DNA of 64,000 nt from Tetragonia tetragonoides (GCA_038025085.1 CM076144.1:45982001-46046000); one strand, 5' to 3'. Positions 1 through 11,291 are shown, counted from the first letter of the stretch. A program made the numbers and translations. The notes: a model not told the origin generated them from the letters alone.

Positions 1-79
1 ATTATGATGCTCGTTTAATAAACGAGCCGAGCACGAACACAGAAATACTCGGCTCGACTCGGCTCGTTTGCACCCCTAG
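1..79. mobile_element. hAT-like element, end fragment
   Basis: The sequence repeats GCTCG/CGAGC words and ends in GTTTGCACCCCTA. This resembles the terminal inverted repeat of small non-autonomous hAT elements, which commonly begin TAGGGGTGCAAAC. Only one end lies in the window, so the target duplication cannot be checked. Confidence 0.45.
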
Positions 80-329
80 GTTCAATAGACTGTGAATATT
101 GTTTGGTTTTGAAATCTCACAAATTTTGAGTTTTAGCCTATAATTCCGGTAATTGAGGCGAATTTCTTGTTATGTTATGAACAGTTGTTGAATTTTTTAT
201 TTTTTTTTTTTTCTGTTTAGGGTTTACTACTTCAATTATTTCCATTTTAGTTTGTTTAGGTGTTTGGTTGGATGATAGAAATAAGGAGGTAAAATGTGCA
301 TTTGGCACAATTTTTTTGCTGAATACTAA

Positions 330-594
330 GGGCTCCGTTTGATTCACTTGGATAAAATCAATCTGAACTGAAATGAAATGAACTGAACTGAATTGATTTT
401 TTAAACTTGACCGTTAACCATTTAAAATTCGTCCAAACATAGTCAATATTGGACTCAAAGTATGCTTTGAGATCTTTCCGATGACATAATTATCATCATG
501 AAATTATTTCGGAATAAAAAGTTATATGTGTGATAAATTTATACATGAACTGAACTGAGAATTTAAGTAAAATTAAGGTGAAGCAAACAGAGCC
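330..594. mobile_element. Harbinger/Tourist-like MITE, copy 1
   Basis: A non-coding element of about 265 bp has inverted ends (GGCTCCGTTTGATTCAC against GGCTCTGTTTGCTTCAC) flanked by TAA on both sides. A second copy in the opposite orientation lies at 24910-25161. A 3-bp TNN-type duplication and a GGG/C...GTTTG end fit PIF/Harbinger MITEs; the superfamily is an inference. Confidence 0.65.
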
Positions 595-1460
595 TAATAG
601 TATGATCAAGTGTAGAATTTAAGGTAACTTTTGGTAAAGTATTGACATGTTGTTGCGTTGTGTGAAAAAATTAGTTTTTGTGTCTTTTTTTTTATAGGTA
701 ATAATTAGTTTTTGTTTCACTAATCTGAAATTTTGCTAATGGCTTGATATGTAAATGATTCTTCTATTGCAATTGGTTTGATCTGATTATCTTAAGAATA
801 CTAAGTAGCGTTCCATATGTTTAAGCATGAAAATTTCTAGTGTAGCTTCCAATTTAGCAGTTCAAAACTAAAGTTTAACTTCAGAATGATGCTTCAAGTG
901 ACTAAAATTATTACTTTCCATCAATGTTTCATGAAGATTGAGGTCGAATTGAATTTATGTTCTTTAGATAGGGGGAAAAATTGACTCATTGTACTTGGAA
1001 TATAGTTTTCACTCCTTAGCATAGCATAAATGGTAAATGGGATAAGAAAAAGGTGTACAAGTTCGAGTTGATGGACTTCACGACATAATTCACTAGCCTC
1101 GATATTAGTTGACAAAGTATATGAAGGATTATCAGGACAACGTTAATTTTTTTCCAGCATTGATGAAATAAGAACTATTAATTAGAAGTTGACAATAATA
1201 AGCCAATGTTGCTTTATATATTGTTAACAGCTTGACATAATGTAGGTTTGTTAGATCATCTTTCTGAGCCTTGCTTTGACATTGTTAGACTGTACTAGTA
1301 TTCTCTGCTTTGTTCTTGAATCAAAGCATGCTTTTGTATTGCATATCGATCTTGATAATGTTGGAAGTACTTATCTTGCCATATAACAGAAAGATAATAC
1401 TACCTATGATATGTGTTAGGTATCTTTAGAAGATTGATCTTCTTTGCTGTTAGTCTTTAT
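595..1460. other. Gene-free 3' flank of the first UGT gene
   Basis: AT-rich sequence without a convincing ORF, RNA gene or complete transposon. Short ORFs here have no recognisable domain. Confidence 0.5.
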
Positions 1461-2897
1461 CTATTGATTGATGTCTAGGGTCTCCTTTTTCAGATATTCA
1501 ACAAGCCCACCAATGTAATGTTCCTGATGCAGCTCCTCATCACCACATAATTCTGCAGCCTGCCTAGCTTGAGCACTGATCCTCTGTGCTTCATCCCCGA
1601 TCATGGCTCGCCTCAGAGCATCAGCTATATCATCTCGGGTATATGACCCGTCTTCTCTTCTCTTTACTTCAATACCCAACCCCTTCTCCACCATCATCCT
1701 TGCATTCAGTCCTTGATCAATAATGAATGGCAATAAAACAAGATTGTGTCCATGTTTCAGTGTCTCTATAATCGATCCCCACCCAGAATGAAAAAAGGAG
1801 CCTCCAATTGATGGATGAGCAAGAATTCTGAGCTGTGGTGCCCACCCAAGGCACACGATCCCTTTCCCTGATGTCCGGATCACAAAGCCTGGGGGTAAAG
1901 CTTCAGACTCATCTGCAGCCCAGGTGGGCTTCCTAAGTGCCCATATGAATGGCAACTTTGCAAGCTCTAACCCGTAAGCTATCTCATAAACTTCATCTTT
2001 AGTGAGCTTATACTCACTGCCAAACCCCACATATACAACTGTTCCAGGGTTCTGTTGGTCTAGCCATTTAAAGACCTCACTCCAAGTTCCACTTTCGTTA
2101 TTGTTCTCGTCTACAGGATGAGGCTCTGCTGGCGGGAGCAAACCTGCTGGAATGACAGGTTTGTGGATCAGAGTCTGATACTGGTCTATGTACTCTCCTT
2201 CAAACTCTCTGCAGGTTCGTATAGCTACTGCCTGACATCCCTGAATCACACTAGCCACCCTCTCACCATCTGTTAATGCAGATGCGTTTTTGCTGTCGAG
2301 AGAAGAGTGCAACACGGCTGCTTCATAGCCTCGGAAAGCCACTGATGGGGGCAAGATTTCAGCCCAGTTAGGCCGAGTTGTCAAACTCGCTGGTGTTGGC
2401 CTTACTCTTTTCTGACTCTCCCCTGTAAGGTACTCCGGAGGCCCAAGAAACAACAAGAAGGTGGCTGTAGATACGCAGAAATACATCAGCTGCGCGTGAC
2501 ATTCTTGAGCAATCTCAGGCATCCAATGAGAAGCAAAGTCAGAAATTATCCAATCAGGCGAGTGACATGAAACTAATAGCTTGAAGGGCTCGCATAGGAG
2601 ATCATAAGCTACCTTAAAGTATGGGATCTCTTCAAACTCCATGTCAACAGTGGCCTCCGCTCCTTGTGGTGGGCCATTGTTGGGAACTGGCGGCAATGGT
2701 AGGCTTACATATTGTAGAAGGTGAGATATATTAGGTGGGATCTTAGGGAGCCTCTCGATGTTTCTTGGGGTTGATGCATACGATACTCTTACACCTTTCT
2801 TGGCCAAGGCTGTTGAGAGCTGGTAAAAGGGGTTCATGTGTCCAAACGCCGACCATGGAAGCATCACTATGTGAAAATCCCCAGCAACCCTTGCCAT
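1461..2897 (-). CDS. UGT91-like UDP-glycosyltransferase, copy 1
   Basis: This is a single-exon gene of 478 residues, normal for plant family-1 glycosyltransferases. These are cytosolic enzymes that move a sugar from a UDP-sugar to a small molecule. The N-terminal stretch HIVMLPWSAFGHMNPF and the NIERLPKIPPN segment resemble the UGT91 group, which includes enzymes adding rhamnose or another sugar to a sugar already on a flavonoid or triterpenoid. The likely catalytic His is H20, and the partner Asp lies in PDWIISDF. A 44-residue PSPG donor-binding box runs from WAPQLRILAH to IIDQ. It is unusual: the common HCGWNS is HSGWGS here, so the Cys and Asn are replaced, although the final DQ pair remains. 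Two close paralogues lie at 6179-7600 and 27425-28861, all on the minus strand. Substrate and donor cannot be read from the sequence. Confidence 0.9.
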   Translation of the reverse strand: MARVAGDFHIVMLPWSAFGHMNPFYQLSTALAKKGVRVSYASTPRNIERLPKIPPNISHLLQYVSLPLPPVPNNGPPQGAEATVDMEFEEIPYFKVAYDLLCEPFKLLVSCHSPDWIISDFASHWMPEIAQECHAQLMYFCVSTATFLLFLGPPEYLTGESQKRVRPTPASLTTRPNWAEILPPSVAFRGYEAAVLHSSLDSKNASALTDGERVASVIQGCQAVAIRTCREFEGEYIDQYQTLIHKPVIPAGLLPPAEPHPVDENNNESGTWSEVFKWLDQQNPGTVVYVGFGSEYKLTKDEVYEIAYGLELAKLPFIWALRKPTWAADESEALPPGFVIRTSGKGIVCLGWAPQLRILAHPSIGGSFFHSGWGSIIETLKHGHNLVLLPFIIDQGLNARMMVEKGLGIEVKRREDGSYTRDDIADALRRAMIGDEAQRISAQARQAAELCGDEELHQEHYIGGLVEYLKKETLDINQ

Positions 2898-3654
2898 GAT
2901 TAAAATCTGAAGTTGAGAATAAGGTGGATGTTGGTGATAGTCTTAAAAGGAGTTTTACTTACCATGTCTTCATACATACGAGAGTATCTGAGGGATAGTA
3001 CATTAAACTCGTTACTGTATACAAGTTTCAATGAGGATTAACATAGTTGGGCATATCTATATTTCAAGTCATTGTTTTCTTTTTTGGATAGAATTATTCA
3101 AATTAGTGATAGACTCAGATGAATTGTCTCTTCAAGTATTTAAATCAGGAAATGCTATGATTGGTTGAAGATGCGGCACCGTGATTAGCTTGTTCAGGAA
3201 AATGCTGATAACAGGGGAGGAACTTTGGCTGCTGTATATGCCTTAATCAACACAGGCAACATTTTCAGGTCAGTCGTTATATTGCAATTTAATGGTCTTC
3301 ATATTCAAAGCGGCTGCAGTTGACGGCTGCAGCGTTTGTACGTGTCGTTACAAGGATTGGCATTGCATTTGTGGCATGGCAACAAAACATTTGTCACGCA
3401 GTAAGACGCGCATGTCATCCTGCAGTATTGCCTCAGAAATGACAGCTGTTCTGTTACAGAATCAGAGGTCAGAATTCGGACAGCAGCAGAAGAAAATAAG
3501 CTATGTGAAGAGAAAAAGAGTATGTCATCCTGCAGTATTGCCTCCGTAAATGATTGTGGAAAAAGTACTTTTTATTGAAGAGACAAACACAAAGAAACTG
3601 TTGCTTGTATGAAAGAGAAGATGGATAATTTCACATCTCTTTGTTTTTGGTAAA
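2898..3654. other. Gene-free region between UGT copy 1 and knottin 1
   Basis: Contains the UGT promoter side (2898-3100) and the 3' end of the knottin gene. A minus-strand AATAAA signal lies at 3571-3576, about 80 bp past the knottin stop. The 22-bp direct repeat at 3415-3436 and 3522-3543 lies inside an 85-codon ORF that has no recognisable domain and is not called. Confidence 0.5.
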
Positions 3655-4350
3655 TTAAAGACAAAAGAAAGCAAAGAAAAAACCAACACATTCGCCACTA
3701 CAACATTGGTCTTTGGGTCCTTGAGGTTGACAGGAGGTGCTTGCTGGTATACATGAATCTTTGAGTGGCTTTGGGTGCTCTACCGATGTCCGTTTACCAA
3801 TATTCTTAAGCAGTAGTCCAAATGGAATATTGGCAATCTCTTCAGCTTCCTTGTTTACTGCTTTGATCAGATTCGTCTCGACTATTTCTTGTACTAAACC
3901 TTCTTCTCTGCCTGTTATCTGCAATGCTGCCCTTGCTAGTGCTGGGGCTGAAGAACATCAATAAAAATCAATTACTGTTTGATATAGAACATACATATAG
4001 ATATGCCCATGTGAGGAGGAAATGTAAACAGTTACATAATCTTAAGTGCTCGAGATTCTTCCAATGTAGAATAACTATATGGTGCAATACAAGCAAACTG
4101 TTTGGTTGACCCACTGGGTGGGCAAACAAGCATATTGTGTCTGTCTCCTACTTTAAGTACTACTTTTTGAAAACAGAGAGAATGAGGTTGTGGGTTATAC
4201 ACTCTGTGGGTCAACTTATCATTTTCCGCAATACAATGATAAATAAGAGCAAGACAGAAGAAGAGATCGAAAACCTGGTAGTGTGAGCAAAAGAACAACA
4301 GCAACAAATTTGAAGAGACTCAGCCAAGAAGCTCCCATTTGAATTTCCAT
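3655..4350 (-). CDS. Alpha-amylase-inhibitor-like knottin precursor 1
   Basis: Two-exon gene: exon 1 is 4275-4350, a phase-1 intron spans 3948-4274 (GT/AG), and exon 2 is 3655-3947, giving 122 residues. Exon 1 encodes a hydrophobic signal peptide starting MEIQMGASW; a second in-frame ATG at 4338 starts MGASW, as in the paralogue. A charged, helical-looking propeptide follows. The last 32 residues hold six cysteines in the order C-x6-C-x8-CC-x3-C-x8-C. The amaranth alpha-amylase inhibitor is also 32 residues with C-x6-C-x8-CC-x4-C-x7-C, and this peptide likewise begins CIP. The likely product is therefore a secreted inhibitor-cystine-knot peptide that blocks digestive enzymes of herbivores. 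The target is an inference; the cysteine pattern and gene structure are seen directly. The C-terminal loop is strikingly Phe-rich (GFFFAFF). A TATA-like box lies 65 bp upstream of the ATG. Confidence 0.85.
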
Positions 4351-4414
4351 TGCATTGCTCTTCAGACTTCAGTTGAAGTGTATAGCGAGTTCAGTTTGGA
4401 ACCTTTTCTCCTTA

Positions 4415-4422
4415 CTTTTATA
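4415..4422 (-). promoter_or_regulatory. TATA box of knottin gene 1
   Basis: TATAAAAG on the minus strand, 65 bp upstream of the first ATG (4348-4350). Spacing and sequence fit a plant core promoter with a short leader. Confidence 0.6.
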
Positions 4423-5016
4423 GCACTTACCCTCCACTACAAATTACAATACAATTGTAGGAAAAAGATCCACAAATCACGGTAAGAGCTGTGGCTTTAT
4501 TCATCACACTCCTCAATGCTCGTTTTAATATAAAGATTGTGGTACTTGTGCATAGATCTTTTCATTACTCCTATTATTTTGATCAATGCAGCATGGAGTA
4601 GTTGTTTTAAAATCTAAATAAATATAAAAATAGATTATAGTGGGTGGGTGGGCACTCGAATCTATTTGTCAGTGAAGGATGAATATGGTCATGGTGTGAT
4701 TTTAATTAAGTTTCTCTCTTTCCACGAGGAGAGTTATTGTTTTTATATTGGCCGAATCTATATACGTAGTATTTTTAAAATGAACCCTTTACTATATTAA
4801 TATTTCTAAAAAGTACAGCAATCAATAAGTATTATATAATAAAATTATGACATCTAGATATATACTTGATTTATAAATTTATTGGAAGTTGCTGACATAC
4901 TGTATAGTGTATACAAATCAAACCAATTTTTCTTTGAGCTTTTCAAAATTGATTTCTTCTTTCCTATATATATACTTATTAAAATAGTAGAGACAAAGGG
5001 ACATAAGTTTTACTGG

Positions 5017-5049
<33 letters not shown>

Positions 5050-5652
5050 GAGCTTCATCTTTCTTTAGCTGGTGTTGTACAAGGAAGAGGTTCTTAACAT
5101 GGGCAAACAGGGATACGGGAGGAGTTTGAGCGAGTTCATTTATGCAACTGGTGGCATAATTCATCAGCTTCTTTGGTGAACTTTTTTGATATGAAGGTAC
5201 ATGAGCTTTTTGTGATGTCAGTGTGTGTTAATCTTTGTACTTGATGTGGATGTGGGAAAACGACTGAGCTAACTTGGTAATTAGCTTGCAAGACATAAAC
5301 AGGCATATGAAACAACCTCTCATAAAAATCTTCATCTTTTTGTTTCTGTCTTTGTGGTTGATGACTGAAGAAATGGCTACTAAAATTTTTGACTAATCTA
5401 GTACCTGCTTCATGTAAAATTTAGCTAGTCGAAATTTTCCAGAGATGCTTCACTTTTAGGCTTTTAGCTTGTTCTTTGAACATATTTATGTCATTCGTTC
5501 TTGATTTCTGAAAATGTCTCTGTTTGCTCTGCTTCAATGCTGTTGATAACAACCCGAAATCAACATCCACCCTTAGACAGACCAACCATTTGTGTTATCT
5601 AGTTTAGTGGCAATCTCTGTTTGAAATCTGTCAAGCCATCTTCCTTCTGTAA
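4423..5652. other. Gene-free region upstream of knottin 1
   Basis: AT-rich DNA. The part from about 5200 to 5640 resembles 26540-26900 (shared phrases around the words tacttgatgtggatgt and tgatgaaat), so it is a duplicated 3' flank of the UGT genes. No gene is supported. Confidence 0.5.
5018..5050. repeat. (TTG)n microsatellite
   Basis: Eleven consecutive TTG triplets. The polyglutamine ORF on the other strand is a by-product of this repeat. Confidence 0.9.
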
Positions 5653-5954
5653 GGGCTCGTTTACTTACTTGCAATCAAATGCAATGTAATGCAATCAATT
5701 TATAGAGTATATGGGGGGTGAAAACTGAAAAGTGAAGGAGTGGGAGGAGAGGGACGGAAAAAGTGGGGTTGATTGCATTATCCAATGTAATCACAATTGC
5801 TCAATTTTTCCAATGTAATGGTGATTACTTTGGATGGTGTAATCAAACTCATTTTTCCTATCTCTTTTCACCCCCTTCTTCCTTTTTCACCACATATTTA
5901 CTCTATAAAATAGTTGCATTGCATTAAATTGATTGCAAGCTACTAAACACCACC
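5653..5954. mobile_element. Tourist-like MITE
   Basis: Inverted arms of about 60 bp: the left contains TTGCAATCAAATGCAATG and the right its complement (GCAATGCAA and TTGATTGCAA). TAA flanks both ends. Non-coding, about 300 bp. The 3-bp duplication suggests the Harbinger superfamily. Confidence 0.65.
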
Positions 5955-6178
5955 TAAGTGTCTTTAACATGCCATGTGAAGCAAACTCGCGAAGTATGAC
6001 CGATAGAGTGCCAGACTCTGGTTTATTAAGATCTTTGCTCAATGGTTGATGCTTGATCACATACAATGTGCACTATCTGTGTGTCTGCCAGGATGCTAGT
6101 GACTCCTGGCGAATGCTCCAAATAAACTTACATGCATCATTCATAAATTTGTAAAACAGTGATCTTCTCGTCGTTTAT

Positions 6179-7600
6179 CTATTGAGATCTAGGTCCATTT
6201 CTCAAATATTCAACAAGCTCACCAATGTAATGTTCCTCATGCAGCTCCTGATCACCAAAGATTTCTGCAGCCTGTGTGGCTCGAGCTCTGATCCGCTGCG
6301 CTTCATCCCCAAGCATGGCTCGTCTGAGTGCATCAGCAATGTCATCTCTGGTATAAGATCCGTCTTCTCTTCTCTCTACTTCAGTTCCCAAACCCTTCTC
6401 TACCAACACCCTTGCATTCAGTCCTTGATCAATAATGAATGGTAGCAGTATAAGATTATGCCCATGTTGCAGTGTCTCTATAATTGATCCCCATCCAGAA
6501 TGAAACAATGAACCCCCAACTGATGGGTGAGCCAAAATTTTGAGCTGTGGTGCCCACCCAAGGCAAACAATCCCTTTCCCTGTTGTCCTGCTTAAAAAAC
6601 CAGGTGCCAAAGCTTCAGAATCATCCAAAGCCCATGTGGGCTTCCTGAGAGCCCATATGAATGGCAACTGGGCTAGCTCTAATCCATATGCTATCTCATA
6701 AACTTCATCTTTAGTGAGCTTATATTCGCTTCCAAATCCCACATAGATAACTGATCTGGGGCTCTGTTGATCTAACCATTTAAAAGTCTCACTCCAAATC
6801 CCACTTGTGTTCTCGCTGTCCTCGACTTTTGCTGGTGGGAGCACGCCTGTTGGTATTACAGGCTTGTGTATCAGAGTCTGATACAGTTCTAAGTACTCAC
6901 CTTCAAACTCTCTGCAACTACGGAAACAAACTGCTTGACATCCCTCAACCATCCTAGCCATCCTCTCACCATCTGTTACCCCTGATGCATTTTGTGAATA
7001 GACTCCATTGTGGAACCCAATCGCCGCCTCATAGCCCTTGAAAGCAACTGATGGCGGGAAAATTCCGGCCCAGTGAGGCGGGGTTGTCAGACTGTCGGGT
7101 GTTGGCCTTGCTTTCTGCTCACCTTCCCCTGCAAGGTACTCTGGTGGACCAAACGACAAGGTGGTGGCTGTGAAGACGGAGAAATACATCAGCTGAACGC
7201 GGCATTCTTGAGCAATCTCAGGCATCCAGTGTGCAGCAAAATCAGATACTATCCAATCAGGTGACTGACTTGACACAAACTGCTTGAATGGTTCACGTAA
7301 GAGATCATAAGCGACCTTCAAGTATTGTATTTGGTCAAACTCCATGTCAACAGTAGGCTCAGCTCCTTGGGGTAGGCTGCTGTTAGGTACTGTTGGCAAT
7401 GGAAGGGTCACATATTGCAGGAGGGGAGCTAAGTTGGGAGGGATCTTAGGGAGCCTTTCGATGTTTTTCGAGGTTGACACGTACGACACACGTACGCCCT
7501 TTTTGGCTAAGGATATGGAGAGCTGGTAGAAAGGGATCATGTGGCAAAACGCCGACCAGGGAAGCATCACTATGTGAAGATTAACAGCAGGTATCGCCAT
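6179..7600 (-). CDS. UGT91-like UDP-glycosyltransferase, copy 2
   Basis: Single-exon family-1 glycosyltransferase of 473 residues, closely related to the genes at 1461-2897 and 27425-28861. The likely catalytic His20 is in WSAFCHM; the residue before it is Cys, where both paralogues have Gly. The Asp of PDWIVSDF is present. The PSPG box runs WAPQLKILAH to IIDQ and again has HSGWGS where HCGWNS is usual. The reading frame is uninterrupted, so the gene is probably functional, but it need not share its substrate with the paralogues. UGT91-type enzymes commonly extend sugar chains on flavonoids or saponins; the acceptor here is unknown. A MITE lies about 220 bp downstream of the stop. Confidence 0.9.
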   Translation of the reverse strand: MAIPAVNLHIVMLPWSAFCHMIPFYQLSISLAKKGVRVSYVSTSKNIERLPKIPPNLAPLLQYVTLPLPTVPNSSLPQGAEPTVDMEFDQIQYLKVAYDLLREPFKQFVSSQSPDWIVSDFAAHWMPEIAQECRVQLMYFSVFTATTLSFGPPEYLAGEGEQKARPTPDSLTTPPHWAGIFPPSVAFKGYEAAIGFHNGVYSQNASGVTDGERMARMVEGCQAVCFRSCREFEGEYLELYQTLIHKPVIPTGVLPPAKVEDSENTSGIWSETFKWLDQQSPRSVIYVGFGSEYKLTKDEVYEIAYGLELAQLPFIWALRKPTWALDDSEALAPGFLSRTTGKGIVCLGWAPQLKILAHPSVGGSLFHSGWGSIIETLQHGHNLILLPFIIDQGLNARVLVEKGLGTEVERREDGSYTRDDIADALRRAMLGDEAQRIRARATQAAEIFGDQELHEEHYIGELVEYLRNGPRSQ

Positions 7601-8651
7601 TGATAACTCAGTACCTTTTTTGTTGGGTTGTTTTGCAATGAGTAGTTCACAAATGCAGCTCTTTGTAGTTTATACTTTATAGAAGAGACTAAGAGAGTTA
7701 ATATAGTGCTTATCTATTGAATGCAAATTTGCAGATTATAATTCCGGTCTGTTTACGGCACAGGATGCAGTCTGCAAATTTCAAGAATTTTAAGAAAAGG
7801 CAGCCCCTCAGATCGTTAACTTTGATTGGGTTGCTAGTGGGGTGGGTAAAGTAATTTGCCAGTAATTAAGCACAAGCATAAGTATGGAGAGTGTTTATTA
7901 GCACTCTTCTTTGTGGTGTTTTCTCATTTTCTAATGTTCGGTGTCCCATGAATATTTTTATTAGTAATTACAAAGTATAGCTTAGAGTACTTCAGAGCAA
8001 TCATAGCGGCAAAGAGGACACAAATTATAACATGTAACCGAGTTTCAGGTTGTTACAATATGGTCATCACATGGAAGGTTAAGTATACCACCCCGACAAT
8101 GATGGTTACAATAGTTGTTCGTTTGGTTGAACAAGTATTGTGTGAGACCGTAAAATGGTATCACTTTTAAGAAATGAAGGGGTCACTTACTTTTTTTTTT
8201 TACGGTACCACTTGTTTGACCATTTGGGATTTTACAAATGCATTTTCCTTCTCCAAAATTGGGATTTGCTATCATATAACGGGTTGTTGCAGACTGTAAG
8301 GGATTATATTTATTTATTTATTCTTTCCCAAAAGGCAACAACTTGTGCCTTCATCCTTCAAATATTATTGACAAGCATGACTTAGGAGGAAAATACAATG
8401 GCATGACCATGAGCCCCTGCAAGGCTGCAAGTGAGCATATCAAAAGAGATTAAGATACACTTAATTAGTGATGAATAACAGAGGGATTACAAACTAAAGG
8501 ATTTACAAAACATGGCAACAAAAGTGCTAAGATTTACTAGCATCTCTTTAAAGGTTGTAATCCTGTTGGCTACACTATCAGCAACCTAACGGTGCAACTG
8601 GCAACTGAAACTACAGGTCCCTTAGGTGAAAGAATACAGCTCTGAAATTCC
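7601..8651. other. Gene-free region between UGT copy 2 and the F-box gene
   Basis: AT-rich promoter side of UGT copy 2 followed by unremarkable sequence. Short ORFs only; no RNA gene or complete transposon seen. Confidence 0.45.
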
Positions 8652-10076
8652 TCAATTTCGACACACATCCTCTTCTTGCCGAAGTTCGATACCACGAAAC
8701 TCCATGTAGCAAACCGATGAACTAGTCAGAATCTCGCACAGGTCTTCATATAACTTCAACTCCTTGCGTAGCTGAAGATCTTCGCCTTCACTTTCTCCTA
8801 TAACCCTCACAACAACTCGCTCAATAACAGTTGCATTACTTAGCAAGTACTTAACCAATCCCATTGAACTTTCTTCAACATCAGTGAAAAATATTTCCAT
8901 TCCCTTAACATGTGTTAACAAACAAGCAGGTACAGAATCTGAAGAGATCTCAGACTCACTAATCTCTGCCTTACTAACACCCGGAACCATGTTGATAGTG
9001 AGGAATTCCAAATTAGGAGAGCAATGTAGCAAAAACAGCAATGCTTTCGGGTAATCCGGATAAACAGACAATGCGAGGTTGGTCAGATTACTGAGCATCG
9101 TTAGCTTCGGATTATCCCAGCAATTAAGAGCATGAACAAGAGCATAATCGAGAACAAGTGATCTAACACTACGAATCTCCTTAAAAAGCTCCAATGTGTT
9201 GCTCATTCCATCAGAACATACATTACCATATAATTGCATTTCAAATGACACACATGGTTCATTGATAAACCAGAACTTCACCCTAACAGAATCATACAAA
9301 TGAAAGAATTTCAGATTTGGAGCATCAATGGCGACCTTAATCCCATCTGTACTTAACACCCAAGCTTGAATACTCAACTTTGTGAGATTATGAGCTGATA
9401 TATCAATGAAATGCTCATTTTCGTCAAATGTACCTAACAATTTCAAATCTTCCAACAACGGGCAAGATTTGAACAACTTTTGCATAACCTCACGGTGATG
9501 ATCACGTAAATTAACGCATAATTTTTTCAAACAGGGGAGATTAATTTCATCTGGTAATCTAAATTCAAACCCTTGACCTAATTTTAGCACAACCAAAAAT
9601 CGACACTGAAAAACACAACTAGGCAGCACAATTTCATGACCAATTAGATAATTGTCAGCAAATACCTTCATCTTCTTGACATTTCGAAGACAAATTTGTT
9701 TAATCCACGGCTGAAAATTAGAGCCAAATGCCTTCCAGTACAAGGAGCGATAATCTTTAGTTTCATTTTCAGCACCAGGATCTCGAACATGGAGCTTAAA
9801 ACAGCTGATCTGCAAAGAGGTGAGCTGTTTAAGGACGTTGTTTACGATGTCGATGAAATCGAAAGCGTGATCGGAAAAATCGTTTGTGTCGAGAGTGAGA
9901 GTGGTGGTTTGAGTCCAGAGGTGGCGCCAACGGTGGGACAAGGTGGAGGTTGTGGCGGCGGAGTTGATGGGGAGGAGAGAGAGAATGTCGACGAGGATGG
10001 GCTCCGGTAAGGAGCTCAGTCTGTCTAGTTTTTCACCATTGTTGTTGATGATGTTAGTTTCCATTGTTTTCTCCAT
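8652..10076 (-). CDS. F-box/LRR/FBD protein
   Basis: Uninterrupted ORF of 474 residues. The N-terminal F-box is at about residues 17-60 (LDRLSSLPEPILVDILSLLP, then TLSHRWRHLW). Irregular leucine-rich repeats follow (LPDEINLPCLKKL, SCPLLEDLKL, NLTKLSIQAW, NLEFLTINM). An FBD-type C-terminus occupies about residues 385-465 and ends with CYMEF. Such proteins join SCF ubiquitin ligases through the F-box and bind a target with the repeats; the target is unknown. The broken paralogue at 21201 starts METDHINNN, so the true start may be Met5 (METNIINNN) rather than Met1. The upstream flank near 10130-10260 resembles 21310-22000, showing local duplication of this gene. Confidence 0.88.
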   Translation of the reverse strand: MEKTMETNIINNNGEKLDRLSSLPEPILVDILSLLPINSAATTSTLSHRWRHLWTQTTTLTLDTNDFSDHAFDFIDIVNNVLKQLTSLQISCFKLHVRDPGAENETKDYRSLYWKAFGSNFQPWIKQICLRNVKKMKVFADNYLIGHEIVLPSCVFQCRFLVVLKLGQGFEFRLPDEINLPCLKKLCVNLRDHHREVMQKLFKSCPLLEDLKLLGTFDENEHFIDISAHNLTKLSIQAWVLSTDGIKVAIDAPNLKFFHLYDSVRVKFWFINEPCVSFEMQLYGNVCSDGMSNTLELFKEIRSVRSLVLDYALVHALNCWDNPKLTMLSNLTNLALSVYPDYPKALLFLLHCSPNLEFLTINMVPGVSKAEISESEISSDSVPACLLTHVKGMEIFFTDVEESSMGLVKYLLSNATVIERVVVRVIGESEGEDLQLRKELKLYEDLCEILTSSSVCYMEFRGIELRQEEDVCRN

Positions 10077-10806
10077 TGATGAATTAGATCCGTTTTGGTT
10101 TGAAGGTGTGGGAGATTTAAGAGAACTATATCACCTAACAATAACCATATGATCGCATATGGAAGGTGACTAGGTGAGTAGATATTTTAATCTTCTTCAA
10201 TTAAATTAAAAAATTTAATCTCTTCCATGTCCTTCCAAAAGAGGGGGAACAATATATTTGAATTACTATTTTAAATTAATCTCACCTTCATTTATGTCTA
10301 GGCAAAAACTGCTACAACAATGGAACCATTTTATGTTACACCATATTTTTATGTCCATTCTCTATGTTAAATTAAACGTGACATTCAAGCTTAAATTTCT
10401 TGGTCAGTTATTTACCATTTAAAGTATTTACAAGTTAGTAGAGGAAAAATCGTCATTATAATTGATGGTGAATACTCTTGGTGTGAACCAAAAAATTAAA
10501 CTTGACACTATAGCCAATTATGCAATTCTATCTTCCATCACATCTTCAAATATTGGCTATGTTCTATAAAAAGAAGAAAACAAAAGGAATTTCTAGTGAC
10601 CCTGTGTTTTTTTTACAAATTCATATTATAGTCTTTTAAAACAAAAGGCAAAATGTCCTAATGCAAATTACTTAACATATAGAAGTAATACATTGCAAAC
10701 GGTGTGATGTTAGCAAAATCTAACAACAATAGTAACATTTTTAAATAAAAAAAAAAAAAAAAACCTTGAACGGAAAGGTTTTCATTTATTCATATATCAT
10801 TGTGAG
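10077..10806. other. Gene-free promoter side of the F-box gene
   Basis: Holds the conserved F-box 5' flank (about 10080-10290), then AT-rich sequence with an A-run at 10748-10763. No gene seen. Confidence 0.5.
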
Positions 10807-11291
10807 TAGGCCCGACGCAAGCTGATCCGACCCGACTACCCGACCTGAACCTAACCTGAAAAAAGTGGGTTAGGGTTGAGATTTTCAACCCGTTTATTAA
10901 ATGGGTTAGGTTAAGGTTGAAATTTTCAACCCGAAAACAACATGTTCAACCTGTTTACTTACATATATCAATTTTATTTTGGAAATCCAGTAAATATTTA
11001 TTAGCCAAATAATTAATAATCTCTGAAAAATATAAATTTTTCTTAATCCAATAGTTTATTTTGTATATATCTACTTACTAAAGAAATTTGAGGGTATATA
11101 TCCCCTTTATATCAAGTTTTACCCTTTTTATTTATAATAAATTAGTTAAATGAGTTAAATGGGTCGACCTGATTAACCTGTTTAATAAATGGGTTTGGTT
11201 AGGGTTGAAGTTTTCGACCCATTTAAAAACATGTCAGTTGAGTTGAACCCGAACCCGAACCCAACCCGACCTGATCTGTTTGTCAGGCATA
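10807..11291. mobile_element. Non-autonomous hAT-like element
   Basis: A 485-bp element begins TAGGCCCGAC and ends GTCAGGCATA; the ends are imperfect inverted repeats over about 22 bp. It is flanked by an 8-bp direct duplication ATTGTGAG (10799-10806 and 11292-11299). The interior is rich in GGGTT/AACCC and CGACCC words. The 8-bp duplication and end sequence suggest hAT. Confidence 0.75.

Noticed and set aside
3292..3549. 85-codon ORF with several cysteines
   Set aside because: Cysteines do not form a known pattern, there is no signal peptide, and a 22-bp direct repeat within it suggests non-coding sequence.
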